A program made the position numbers and the translations under genes. This document shows positions 1 through 14,562 of a stretch of DNA of 15,615 nt, in pieces (positions within the stretch are counted from its first letter, which is position 1; each line of letters starts with the position of its first letter). This DNA is from Treponema sp. Lineage in GTDB: Bacteria > Spirochaetota > Spirochaetia > Treponematales > Breznakiellaceae. The stretch is taken from positions 1-15,615 of the forward strand of contig JAIWNU010000134.1 in assembly GCA_020216655.1 (NCBI GenBank), written 5' to 3'. The notes beneath the pieces were generated by a model. The model was not told the origin of the DNA. It worked only from the letters and a program-made list of their open reading frames with translations, and made no database searches.

Positions 1-533
1 TTCCTGTGCAGGGCTATACAGCCCTGGTTGCGGCCATGCTTGAGGGTGTGGAAGTTCGTTTAGAGACCGACTTCCTTGCGGACAAGCAAAAATGGCTTTC
101 CGAGGCTGAACAGGTCATCTATACAGGTCCCATCGACGCCTACTTTGGATACGAATACGGCCCTCTGGAATACCGGAGCCTCCGTTTTGAAACCGAGGTT
201 CTGGATACGGACAACTACCAGGGAAACGCGGTGGTGAACTATACCGAGCGGGAGGTCCCCTTTACCCGTATCATCGAACATAAGCACTTTGTCTTTGGTC
301 AGCAGCCCAAGACAGTGATAACCCGGGAATACAGTAAGACCTGGCAGTTAGGAGATGAGCCCTATTACCCCGTCGGGAACGCGGAGAACCAGGCCCTTTA
401 TGGCCGCTACCGCGCCTTGGCGGAAGGGGAACCTAAGGTCGTTTTTGGCGGCCGGCTTGGTGAATACAAGTACTACGATATGGACCAGGTGCTAGCCCGA
501 GCCCTGGAAACAGCGAACACGCTGGGTCTGTAG
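1..533 (+). CDS. glf: UDP-galactopyranose mutase, C-terminal part (5' end outside window)
   Basis: This is the last 177 or so residues of UDP-galactopyranose mutase, the FAD enzyme that interconverts UDP-galactopyranose and UDP-galactofuranose for cell-surface glycans. The frame is open from base 3, giving P-V-Q-G-Y-T, so the GTG at position 6 is an internal valine codon and not a start. Family hallmarks are visible: YTGPIDAYF near the front, the stretch REYSKTWQLGDEPYYPV in the middle, and GRLGEYKYYDMDQV near the C-terminus, which forms part of the FAD/substrate site. Full-length family members have about 370-390 residues, so roughly half is missing at the window edge. The protein ends normally at TAG 531-533. 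The next gene starts 45 bases later but is functionally unrelated. No terminator was seen between them, so read-through is possible. The identification is firm. Confidence 0.95.
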   Translation, partial: PVQGYTALVAAMLEGVEVRLETDFLADKQKWLSEAEQVIYTGPIDAYFGYEYGPLEYRSLRFETEVLDTDNYQGNAVVNYTEREVPFTRIIEHKHFVFGQQPKTVITREYSKTWQLGDEPYYPVGNAENQALYGRYRALAEGEPKVVFGGRLGEYKYYDMDQVLARALETANTLGL

Positions 534-578
534 GGAAATACCCTTGCCAAGGGTGCGTTCCTCCGTAACAATGGCTTT

Positions 579-1712
579 ATGGGAATTGTTTGGATTGTGC
601 AGCAGACGGGAAATCCCCGCTTTCCCGTTCGAATTGCCATAGAACAGGACGGAAAAATTCTGTTTGCCGTCCGAGCCCAGGATGCCTGGCCGGGGCAGCG
701 GGGAAACGTATTTTGCATACGGGACGGAAGTACCGCGGAGGACCAGGACCTCTTTGCCACGGTAGAGCGGGTTCCGGTTATCAACTTTGACCGTTTTGGG
801 AAAAGCCTCCGTATCACCCTGGATCGGCCCACTAAAAAACGCTGCGAATTCCTTATTCTGGAAAAACCCTATAAAAATCGCCCTGGCTCATACGAGCAGA
901 TTTTTTTTAAGACCCAGGCTGCCCAGAGGGAACACAAATCCCGGTCCCGTCTTTCGCTGCAGCCTGCTGCGGTTCCTTTTTCGGTCATCATTGACACGGC
1001 AGAAAGATACCCATGGAAATTTCCCAAGGCTCAGGTTGATAAACGGAAGCTCCCTGCGGGGGATTATGCTCTCATTCATGAAGATGCGATTCTTGCGGTG
1101 GTGGAGCGGAAGACCTTTAGTAACCTGCTTAGTGACTTTTCCCGCATCGCCATGCTCCACCAGATTTTTCGGGATCTAGAAAGTCTTCCCCATCCTGCGG
1201 TTGTGGTGGAAGCAGATTATGGCGATTTCCTTAACCCCGAACGGCTGGAACATTCCTATAAACCTGGATATTGTTACCGGGCCTTAGCAGAACTCCAGGC
1301 CATGCATCCCCGGCTTCCCATTATTTTTGCCCGTACCAGGAAGGAAGCAAATCTCTGGACCTACGGTTTTTTCCGGGCGGTATACCAAAAATATGTCCAG
1401 GAAGCGGCGGACCGGGAACGGGAGCTTACCGCCGAGCCAGTGGCCCCCTATGTGGCGGACCTGCGGCTGGAACAGCGGGTTCTGTCGCTGCTTAAAGATG
1501 CCCTGAATAATACAGCTGAAGGGACTGCAGAAATAAAGGGTATGAGTATCTCTACACTACTTGAGACCCTCGGAGACGTGGATAAGGCCCACCTTACCCG
1601 GGCCCTCACGGTATTACGAAACCGGGGTCTCGCGGCAGCAACAGGCCGGGGCAAGAAACGGTACTGGTATCTGGTTATTCCTCAAAGTGCAAACCAAGGT
1701 GGTAATGAATAG
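579..1712 (+). CDS. ERCC4/XPF-fold nuclease with C-terminal winged-helix-like region
   Basis: A 377-residue protein whose centre (about residues 134-270) is an ERCC4 (XPF/MUS81-type) nuclease domain. It shows IIDTAERYPW at 137-146, the GD pair at 161-162, and ERK at 176-178 inside VVERKTFSNLL. Proteins with this fold cut branched or flap DNA using the motif GD-Xn-ERK-XXX-D. Here two motif positions differ: DTRE reads DTAE, and the final Asp is Asn182. The N-terminal 130 residues match no family I recognise. Residues about 295-366 look like a winged helix (a helical stretch, then TRALTVLRNRGL and a basic GRGKKRYWYL wing). ATG 579 is the only good start after the preceding in-frame stop at 531, and no clear Shine-Dalgarno site precedes it. 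The stop lies 2 bases before the SNF2 helicase gene, so the two are probably one transcription unit. The domain call is firm; the biological role is unknown. Confidence 0.82.
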   Translation: MGIVWIVQQTGNPRFPVRIAIEQDGKILFAVRAQDAWPGQRGNVFCIRDGSTAEDQDLFATVERVPVINFDRFGKSLRITLDRPTKKRCEFLILEKPYKNRPGSYEQIFFKTQAAQREHKSRSRLSLQPAAVPFSVIIDTAERYPWKFPKAQVDKRKLPAGDYALIHEDAILAVVERKTFSNLLSDFSRIAMLHQIFRDLESLPHPAVVVEADYGDFLNPERLEHSYKPGYCYRALAELQAMHPRLPIIFARTRKEANLWTYGFFRAVYQKYVQEAADRERELTAEPVAPYVADLRLEQRVLSLLKDALNNTAEGTAEIKGMSISTLLETLGDVDKAHLTRALTVLRNRGLAAATGRGKKRYWYLVIPQSANQGGNE

Positions 1713-1714
1713 CG

Positions 1715-4700
1715 ATGGCTCATCAATATGGAACGACCCCCTGGGGCGCATGGTTTGTGGAAGTCCTCGGGACCTATGGCATCGATACCCGGCTCCAGCG
1801 GGGCAAGACCTATGCGAATACAGGAAAAGTACTGTCTCTGACGATACAGAATCGAACAGTAACCGCCAAAGTCAAGGGGAACTCAAGTCCATCTTATACC
1901 GTTAAAATCGAGTTCCCATTGCTCAAAGACCAGGATAGGCTTTTTGAACTAATCCAGGAGGATCCAATGCTGCTCTCCCGCATCCAGGTAGGAGAGCTAC
2001 CCATGGAATTGCTTGAAGTTCTGCGATCCGAACATATCGCTCTTATTCCAGAACGCTGGGGTGATATGAAGCGGTTCTGCACCTGTCCTGACTGGGGCGA
2101 CCCCTGTAAGCACATGGCAGCGGTGTACTATGTACTAGCCCGGCAGATTGATGCAGATCCTCATGTGCTTTTTAAGCTGCGGGGTATAGATCTAGAGTCC
2201 CATTTCGGTACCAGTTTGAGCCGTGATTTAGAAAGCCCTTTTAAAATTGTTTATGTGCCTGAAAAGTCAGAAGCTCTGTCCCTTCCTCCCGAAGCCCCTC
2301 ATCCATTCCCCGATGGTTCCTACGCTCATTTTATTCAGACCTTGCTCCCTCCAAAGTCGTCCTTTACGGAAAAGGATTTTTCTCTTACCCTCATGGATTT
2401 TTATCATCGGGCAATCCGAAACCCGTTAGATGGTAGTGATATTGATGAGGAGCTTGAGCGTGCCTTTTCCCGAGCTCGCTGGTCTGTCACTGCTACGGCA
2501 TTTGAACCGTGTGCAATGGTGTACTTGCACTATACGCTTCCGAGCGGCAAGGAAGGAACCTTAAGCCTCACAGAAGCTGCGGGCCTCTTTCTTGGCTGTG
2601 CGCGAGATGAGGGAACTGCGGAATACCGATTTTTCTTTTATTTCTTTCGCTTAATGCGTTCCCTATGGAATGCCTCGGCTTTTATACCTATTCCCTGGGT
2701 TAATGCAAAGATGCTCCATATATATTGGAAGCCCATGGATAGCTTACCCGCTGTTCGTTCCGCTCTAGAGGATCTTGCCCGCTATGAACCGGGGTTACTT
2801 AGTACTGGGAGGACAAAACCAAAACGCTTAAGTCCCCGGAGTACGGTGGATTTTTTAGCCTGCCTCTTCATCACCGAACAGGTCCATTGGGTAGACTTTG
2901 GGAGTGTTACCGGAAGTGAGCGTTTTCGAGCCCTGGTTAGCCTCTATTTTAAGGGAACTCCCTATGCGGTCAATACACCTGCCGAAAGGAGTCTTCCCCA
3001 GGCTATTGATGCCTGGCTTTCGGTTCTGAGAACTGATTTTACTGCTTGGCAATATCGTTGTACTCTTTCAGCCGATCCGGGAGTAAAGAAGAGTATTTCT
3101 TATCGTTTTTCTTTTGAGGTTCTCCTGGATGATGATGCATTTCCGCTTACGGTAGCCTTAGCTCGAACAGGGGATCGGGATGTGTTGCGGGCCCCCGCAG
3201 CCCTATCGGCCTATCTCCCTGAAATTCGCACCCTTTCGAGGGAACCTTCAGTTCTTTTAAACGAGGAACGACTTGCAACTTTCTTAGAAGAAGCGGGCCC
3301 GCTTCTTAGTAGGCTTGGTGTTCAAGTAATGCTCCCTAAGGAACTGCACCGAGAGTTAAAGCCCCATCTCGTCCTCCAGGATAAGGGGGCAACTGCATCT
3401 TTGGTATCCTATCTAGACCTAGAGAGCCTCGTCTCTTATGAGTGGAAAATAGCGATAGGGGATCAGATCCTTACTGCTGATGAATTTGAAAAGCTCGTAT
3501 CAAAAAAGACTGCCCTAGTACGGCTCAAAGATGGATATGTCCGCTTAGACCCTGTTGAGATTGCAGCTCTTCTTAAGCGGGCCAGAGCTCCCGCTACGGT
3601 TTCTGCAATGGATGTGCTTAAGACTCGTTTCGCCAACGAGGTGCGCTTTTCGCCAGAACTGGATAGATCTATTAGCAAGCTCCTTACGGAAAGGTGTTTC
3701 CCTCCTCCCCAGGGTTTTAAGGCTGAGCTGCGGCCCTATCAGATGAGGGGCTACAACTGGGCCTGCTCGCTTCTTATGTCTGGATTTGGCTGTATACTAG
3801 CGGACGATATGGGATTGGGAAAAACCATTCAGGCCATAGCAGTGCTTTTGAGACTAGAAGAAGAAGGGCTCCTTGGCGAGGGAGGTACCTTGATAGTGGC
3901 CCCAGCGGCGCTCCTTTCTAACTGGGAGCGGGAACTAGAACGTTTTGCCCCATCCTTGCAGGTGGCCCGATATCATGGAACAAAACGATCCCTTTCGGTA
4001 AAAAGCCGAGTTCTTTTAACCACCTATCAGACCGCAGTACGGGACAGGGCAAAGCTGGCATCATTTCATTTTAGTCTGCTTATTGCTGATGAGGCTCACC
4101 TTATGAAAAATGCCGCTACAGCCCTTTCTAAAACTATAAAAAGCCTTGAAATCCCGTACCGGCTTGCCCTGTCAGGTACACCGGTGGAAAACCGTTTGGA
4201 GGATCTGCGATCCCTCTTTGATTTTATTCTGCCAGGCTATCTTGGAAGTGCTGAAACCTTTAAAAAGGAATACCGTAAACCCATCGAAGTGGACAGGCAG
4301 CAGCCTGTGGCAGATAAGCTCCGGGCAATAACGGCTCCTTTTCTTTTAAGACGACTAAAAACTGATAAAACTATTATTTCCGATCTGCCGGATAAGATAA
4401 CCATTAATGAATATGCAAACCTAGAAAGCGAACAGGCCGCTCTGTACGAAAGTATAGTACGGGATGCCCTAGCTGCATCTGAAACCATAACAGAACAACC
4501 AAAACGGGCAGCTTTGATCCTAAAACTGCTCACATCGCTTAAACAGATCTGTGACCATCCACGCTGCTATGATAAAGCAAGTCCCGCTGTAGCCTCCCTA
4601 TCTGGTAAAAGTCAACTCCTCTTGGCTTTGCTCGAAGAAATTCTATTGGGCAACGAAAAGGTCCTGATATTTAGCCAATATGTGGAAACCCTGGATATTC

Positions 4701-5119
4701 TTAAAGAAATTATCATGAAAGAATTGGAGGAAGACGTTTTGGTTTACCATGGTGGCCTTGGACAGAAAAAACGGGATCAGGCGGTACAGGAATTCCAAAC
4801 TAATCCGTTGGCAAAAATTATGCTTGTAAGTCTTAGGGCTGGCGGTCTGGGACTGAACCTGACCGCCGCAAGCCGGGTAATCCACTATGATCTATGGTTC
4901 AATCCGGCGGTCGAAAACCAAGCCACTGACCGGGCTTTCCGTATTGGCCAGCGCTCGAATGTGTTTGTCCATCGATTTATTACCCGGAACACCTTTGAAG
5001 AAAAAATTGATGCAATGCTGACGGCTAAGCGAGAACTGGCTGACATGACCGTTGCCTCAGGCGAATCCTGGCTTACCCGGATGAGTCACGAAGAACTGCA
5101 GAGTCTCTTTACTTTATGA
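1715..5119 (+). CDS. SWIM zinc-finger SNF2-family DNA-dependent ATPase/helicase
   Basis: An 1134-residue Swi2/Snf2 protein. A SWIM zinc finger (C122, C124, C131, H133) lies near the N-terminus. A long middle region (about 140-660) is typical of bacterial SNF2 proteins and has no motif I can name. The ATPase core follows: motif I DDMGLGKT with Lys703, motif II DEAH at 792-795, motif III LALSGTPVENR, then the C-terminal lobe with VLIFSQYVETLDIL, LVSLRAGGLGLNLTAASRV and motif VI QATDRAFRIGQ at 1069-1079. All core motifs are intact, so it should hydrolyse ATP and translocate on duplex DNA or remodel nucleoprotein. ATG 1715 follows AAGGTGG at 1696-1702, inside the end of the nuclease gene. The 2-base gap implies translational coupling to that ERCC4 nuclease, an arrangement like a split helicase-nuclease. 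The role (repair, recombination or defence) is inferred. No terminator follows. Confidence 0.93.
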   Translation: MAHQYGTTPWGAWFVEVLGTYGIDTRLQRGKTYANTGKVLSLTIQNRTVTAKVKGNSSPSYTVKIEFPLLKDQDRLFELIQEDPMLLSRIQVGELPMELLEVLRSEHIALIPERWGDMKRFCTCPDWGDPCKHMAAVYYVLARQIDADPHVLFKLRGIDLESHFGTSLSRDLESPFKIVYVPEKSEALSLPPEAPHPFPDGSYAHFIQTLLPPKSSFTEKDFSLTLMDFYHRAIRNPLDGSDIDEELERAFSRARWSVTATAFEPCAMVYLHYTLPSGKEGTLSLTEAAGLFLGCARDEGTAEYRFFFYFFRLMRSLWNASAFIPIPWVNAKMLHIYWKPMDSLPAVRSALEDLARYEPGLLSTGRTKPKRLSPRSTVDFLACLFITEQVHWVDFGSVTGSERFRALVSLYFKGTPYAVNTPAERSLPQAIDAWLSVLRTDFTAWQYRCTLSADPGVKKSISYRFSFEVLLDDDAFPLTVALARTGDRDVLRAPAALSAYLPEIRTLSREPSVLLNEERLATFLEEAGPLLSRLGVQVMLPKELHRELKPHLVLQDKGATASLVSYLDLESLVSYEWKIAIGDQILTADEFEKLVSKKTALVRLKDGYVRLDPVEIAALLKRARAPATVSAMDVLKTRFANEVRFSPELDRSISKLLTERCFPPPQGFKAELRPYQMRGYNWACSLLMSGFGCILADDMGLGKTIQAIAVLLRLEEEGLLGEGGTLIVAPAALLSNWERELERFAPSLQVARYHGTKRSLSVKSRVLLTTYQTAVRDRAKLASFHFSLLIADEAHLMKNAATALSKTIKSLEIPYRLALSGTPVENRLEDLRSLFDFILPGYLGSAETFKKEYRKPIEVDRQQPVADKLRAITAPFLLRRLKTDKTIISDLPDKITINEYANLESEQAALYESIVRDALAASETITEQPKRAALILKLLTSLKQICDHPRCYDKASPAVASLSGKSQLLLALLEEILLGNEKVLIFSQYVETLDILKEIIMKELEEDVLVYHGGLGQKKRDQAVQEFQTNPLAKIMLVSLRAGGLGLNLTAASRVIHYDLWFNPAVENQATDRAFRIGQRSNVFVHRFITRNTFEEKIDAMLTAKRELADMTVASGESWLTRMSHEELQSLFTL

Positions 5120-5147
5120 GGCTCTCGTCTCTTTCCCCCGTTTCCTA

Positions 5148-5176
5148 TTGACAATGATGTAATACAAGTACTATAA
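5148..5176 (+). promoter_or_regulatory. Candidate sigma-70 promoter of the regulator-lacZ operon
   Basis: A perfect -35 TTGACA (5148-5153) is followed after 17 bases by CTATAA (5171-5176); TATAAC one base further is an equivalent reading. Transcription would start near 5183, about 70 bases before the GTG of the regulator. The gene-free stretch after the SNF2 stop (5120-5251) holds this promoter and the operator-like repeats and no visible terminator. Confidence 0.65.
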
Positions 5177-5187
5177 CCTGTACTACA
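5158..5187 (+). promoter_or_regulatory. Pair of TGTANTACA palindromes, candidate operators
   Basis: TGTAATACA (5158-5166) and TGTACTACA (5179-5187) are two copies of the 9-base palindrome TGTA-N-TACA. Their centres are 21 bases apart, two helical turns, and they flank the putative -10 hexamer. The first lies in the spacer between -35 and -10, the second over the expected transcription start. This placement fits repression by the GntR-type protein encoded immediately downstream. Binding by that protein is inferred. Confidence 0.55.
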
Positions 5188-5251
5188 GGCAAGATTGCTG
5201 CTCAGCGGTAGTGCAAAGGCGGGCGATGCAAGTTGGGAAAGGGGGTTTTTT

Positions 5252-10026
<4,775 letters not shown>

Positions 10027-10050
10027 AAGACTTGAATAAATACAACGACC

Positions 10051-10079
10051 TTGTGCAAACCTGCGGGGTAAGGTATACA
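10051..10079 (+). promoter_or_regulatory. Candidate promoter of the MNT gene, near-leaderless
   Basis: TTGTGC (10051-10056) and TATACA (10074-10079) are separated by 17 bases. The -10 hexamer ends 8 bases before the ATG at 10088, so transcription would start at or within a couple of bases of the start codon. No Shine-Dalgarno sequence stands at normal distance, which fits a leaderless mRNA. Confidence 0.5.
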
Positions 10080-10087
10080 ATACGGGC

Positions 10088-10499
10088 ATGGCTGCAGAAC
10101 CGGTCCAAACCAAAACAGAGACGATAACTGCTCTCCAGAATCTTTTCAGCTCACGGCAGGATTTGCATCTCCTTGTGCTGCACGGATCGGCCGCGGCGGA
10201 TCGGATCAGGGATGACAGCGATATTGATGTGGCCCTTGCCCTTGACTCTCCTTTGACGGGTGAACAAAAGTTAGACCTTATGTTTGCGATTAGCCAAGCC
10301 TGCGGCCGCGAGGCCGATGTGGCGGATTTGCGGACCATGGGCGGCCTTTTTTTGCATCAGGTGTTAAGCAAAGGCTCCTTAGTCATCAATAGAGATCCAG
10401 GTCTTTATTCAAAACTTGTCTTTGAAAGCATAGAATATATTCAGGATATTCATCCCATAGTTATGGAAGCCCAGAAACAACGGATCAAGGATTTTATCA

Positions 10500-10510
<11 letters not shown>
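10088..10510 (+). CDS. MNT-type nucleotidyltransferase (MntA-like), solitary
   Basis: A 140-residue protein of the minimal nucleotidyltransferase family. The diagnostic GS-X10-D-X-D motif is complete: Gly33-Ser34, then Asp45 and Asp47 within DDSDID. A further acidic strand follows at ADVADL (76-81). MntA-like proteins are usually paired with a HEPN RNase toxin (HepT), which they neutralise by transferring AMP; that pairing is family knowledge. Here no HEPN gene follows: the next gene begins 5 bases after the stop, on the opposite strand. An ATG at 10500 overlaps the stop in the way HepT starts often do, but that frame ends after 15 codons. The protein may therefore be an orphan antitoxin or a stand-alone enzyme. 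All visible catalytic residues are present, so it is not obviously decayed. Confidence 0.85.
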
Positions 10511-12668
<2,158 letters not shown>

Positions 12669-12674
<6 letters not shown>

Positions 12675-12977
12675 CAATTAAATCCTTATGTCTGGTTCGA
12701 AATGTTTTTCCAGCCGTCTTCCCGGCTGTTCGGACAGTAAGCATCTCGGCTGATGGCCCTGAGGTAAACAATGCAGCCGCAGACCCTGCAGGTGTAGGGA
12801 AGCATCAATTCCTTACAGGCAAGGCATGCGGCTATCCGCTGCAGGTAGATATGGTCTTCGCACTGTTTTTCCTGCGGCAGGCGGCTTCGCATATCTTGGA
12901 CGAGATCGGTTATGTCTACGCTGCCGTTCTTTTTTGCTTCGCAGGATGGGCAGAGCGTTTTAGGACCATTCATCAAT
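12669..12977. repeat. 10-base direct repeats bracketing the zinc-ribbon gene
   Basis: ATTCATCAAT (plus strand) occurs at 12669-12678 and at 12968-12977, 299 bases apart. On the minus strand each reads ATTGATGAAT and contains the start codon of the following gene (GH39 and the zinc-ribbon gene respectively). Removing one repeat and the stretch between would join the GH51 stop directly to the GH39 start through TGATG. Confidence 0.75.
12686..12973 (-). CDS. Small eight-cysteine zinc-ribbon-like protein (resembles DUF6171)
   Basis: A 95-residue protein with cysteines at 8, 11, 50, 53, 62, 65, 67 and 80, in the pattern CPSC ... CLAC ... TCRVCGC ... CP. This suggests two zinc-binding knuckles. 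The arrangement and the terminal CP...W resemble the uncharacterised DUF6171 family; I recall that from general pattern and have not verified it. There is no enzyme motif, signal peptide or membrane segment. Its ATG (12973-12971 on the minus strand) shares one base with the GH51 stop codon (TGATG), so it is translationally coupled, and the GH39 gene follows 11 bases later. It sits strangely between two hydrolases of one pathway, and its whole coding sequence lies between two copies of a 10-base repeat. Function unknown; a metal-binding or regulatory accessory role would be speculation. Confidence 0.78.
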   Translation of the reverse strand: MNGPKTLCPSCEAKKNGSVDITDLVQDMRSRLPQEKQCEDHIYLQRIAACLACKELMLPYTCRVCGCIVYLRAISRDAYCPNSREDGWKNISNQT

Positions 12978-14457
12978 CTGTAACCTCCACTGTTAAACTC
13001 AACACCGAATGGGCGGGCAGGTTAATCTCGATTTTTTCGCCCTTAAGTGAAAAGCCGGTAAAGGGTTTAATGGTAATTCTTTCGGGCTCCGCAAAGGTGT
13101 TATGCTCCTGGATGCGGGAAGCGTTCAGTATCCGACCTGAACAGTTTTTAATGGTGGCTCCTGGAAGCATGATGTTGAGGGGGACCTCTTTTGTGGTATG
13201 CATCTGACCCAGGGTAATAAGGATTTTTCCGTCCTTGCCTCGAGAGGCAGATGCGCTGATAAGATTCTGCGGTTTTTCGTTCCCATCCCCTTGGTGGCCC
13301 TCAAGGTATGTTTCCACAAGCTCTGCATTCTGATGTTCCTTGAACATATCAAAGACATGGTAGGTGGGTGTTTTCACGAGTTTAGCCCCTTCGGTGAGCA
13401 AGGGGGCCTGCAGTACATTTACCAGCTGGGCGATGTTGGCTATTTTGACACGGTCGGCATGGTTGTTAAAACTATTCAGGTGGATAGCTGCCACAAGAGC
13501 ATCCCGCAGTGTGTTCTGCTGATATAAAAAGCCCGGATTGGTGCCCGGTTCATTCTGGAACCAGGTTCCCCATTCATCAACAATAAGACCTATCTTGCGA
13601 TCAGGATCATAGCGGTCCATGATTGCACTGTGGCGGACGATGAGTTGATCCATGTACTGGGCCTTTTCCATGGTCTCGTACCAGTCCTGTTCGCTAAAGG
13701 CGGTGGCAGAGTTCTTGTTTTGCCAGGATCCCGGGACGGTATAATAATGAAGGGATAGGCCCTGCATGTGGGATGCGGCTTCCCGCATGAGCACTTCGGT
13801 CCAGTGGTAATCATCGGTACTTGGCCCGCAGGCGATTTTGTAGATGCGATTGGGGCCGAACTGGCGGACATAGGTTTGATAGCGGCGATAGAGGTCCGCA
13901 TAGTATTCGGCCCTCATGTTGCCACCGCAGCCCCAATTTTCGTTGCCCACTCCAAAATAGGTGAGGCGCCAGGGTTTTTCACGGCCGTTTTGGGCCCGCA
14001 AATTGGCCATGGGAGAGGTGCCCTCTAAAGTTATATATTCTACCCATTCGGCCATTTCCTGTACCGTACCGCTGCCCACATTGCCGGTTATATAGGGCTC
14101 GCATTCTAGGAGTTCGCAGAGATCCAAAAATTCATGGGTTCCGAAATGATTGTTTTCCAGAACTCCGCCCCAATGGGTGTTGATCATCTGCTTGCGTGTT
14201 TCATAGGGGCCGATACCGTCTTTCCAATGGTATTCATCGGCAAAACAGCCGCCGGGCCAGCGAAGTGTGGGAATCTTAATGTGTTTAAGAGCCTCGATTA
14301 CATCTATTCGGTAGCCCCGAATGTTCGGAATGGCCGAATCGGTTCCAACCCAGATGCCTTCATAGATGCAGCGGCCCAGGTGTTCCGCAAAATGCCCGTA
14401 AATTTCCTTTTGTATGGTGGGTCCCTTTTTATGGGTATTGATGACAAGTTTCGCCAT
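12973..14457 (-). CDS. abfA: GH51 alpha-L-arabinofuranosidase
   Basis: A 494-residue family 51 enzyme that cleaves alpha-L-arabinofuranosyl side groups from arabinoxylan or arabinan oligosaccharides in the cytoplasm. The acid/base is Glu173 in [11 protein letters not shown] and the nucleophile is Glu295 in IVDEWGTW, nearly the same positions as in Geobacillus AbfA. Other signatures are [31 protein letters not shown] and [12 protein letters not shown], followed by the C-terminal beta-sandwich. The start chosen is ATG 14457, which gives the typical MAKLVINTH opening and has AGAGGAAA at 14472-14465 on the minus strand. A TTG at 14508 would place 17 extra residues over the promoter. It is first in a minus-strand operon with the zinc-ribbon protein, GH39 and esterase, and is divergent from an ArsR-type regulator. 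No sign of damage. Confidence 0.95.
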   Translation of the reverse strand: MAKLVINTHKKGPTIQKEIYGHFAEHLGRCIYEGIWVGTDSAIPNIRGYRIDVIEALKHIKIPTLRWPGGCFADEYHWKDGIGPYETRKQMINTHWGGVLENNHFGTHEFLDLCELLECEPYITGNVGSGTVQEMAEWVEYITLEGTSPMANLRAQNGREKPWRLTYFGVGNENWGCGGNMRAEYYADLYRRYQTYVRQFGPNRIYKIACGPSTDDYHWTEVLMREAASHMQGLSLHYYTVPGSWQNKNSATAFSEQDWYETMEKAQYMDQLIVRHSAIMDRYDPDRKIGLIVDEWGTWFQNEPGTNPGFLYQQNTLRDALVAAIHLNSFNNHADRVKIANIAQLVNVLQAPLLTEGAKLVKTPTYHVFDMFKEHQNAELVETYLEGHQGDGNEKPQNLISASASRGKDGKILITLGQMHTTKEVPLNIMLPGATIKNCSGRILNASRIQEHNTFAEPERITIKPFTGFSLKGEKIEINLPAHSVLSLTVEVTD

Positions 14458-14479
14458 ATAAGTGTTTCCTCTGAAAGGT

Positions 14480-14508
14480 ATGGTAACCGAGCATTGGTGT
14501 ATTGTCAA
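14480..14508 (-). promoter_or_regulatory. Candidate promoter of the arabinoxylan operon
   Basis: On the minus strand TTGACA (14508-14503) is followed by a 17-base spacer and TACCAT (14485-14480). Transcription would begin around 14473, directly ahead of the ribosome binding site of the GH51 gene. A second minus-strand TATAAT at 14537-14532 lies inside the first inverted repeat but has no convincing -35. Confidence 0.55.
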
Positions 14509-14523
14509 TCAGAAAATATGTTT

Positions 14524-14544
14524 TATATCAAATTATAAGATATA
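14524..14544. promoter_or_regulatory. Operator candidate 1: TATATC-N9-GATATA
   Basis: A perfect inverted repeat with 6-base arms and an AT-only 9-base spacer, 16 bases upstream of the -35 box of the GH51 operon. An identical arm/spacer arrangement recurs 51 bases away, next to the divergent regulator gene, which argues for a specific protein site and against chance in AT-rich DNA. Confidence 0.62.
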
Positions 14545-14562
14545 TAGCATTAAATTTACGGG

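Noticed and set aside
6..8. GTG at 6 as the start of glf
   Set aside because: The frame is open to the window edge and the protein matches only the C-terminal half of the enzyme.
541..553. CCCTTGCCAAGGG palindrome between glf and the nuclease gene, as a terminator
   Set aside because: The arms leave a loop of only 1-3 bases and no T-run follows, so it does not look like an intrinsic terminator.
5195..5251. TTG at 5195 as start of the GntR/LacI regulator
   Set aside because: The extra 19 residues resemble no GntR N-terminus, and a good ribosome binding site precedes GTG 5252 instead.
14458..14508. TTG at 14508 as start of the GH51 gene
   Set aside because: The extension overlaps the predicted -35 and -10 boxes, while ATG 14457 has a ribosome binding site and the typical family N-terminus.
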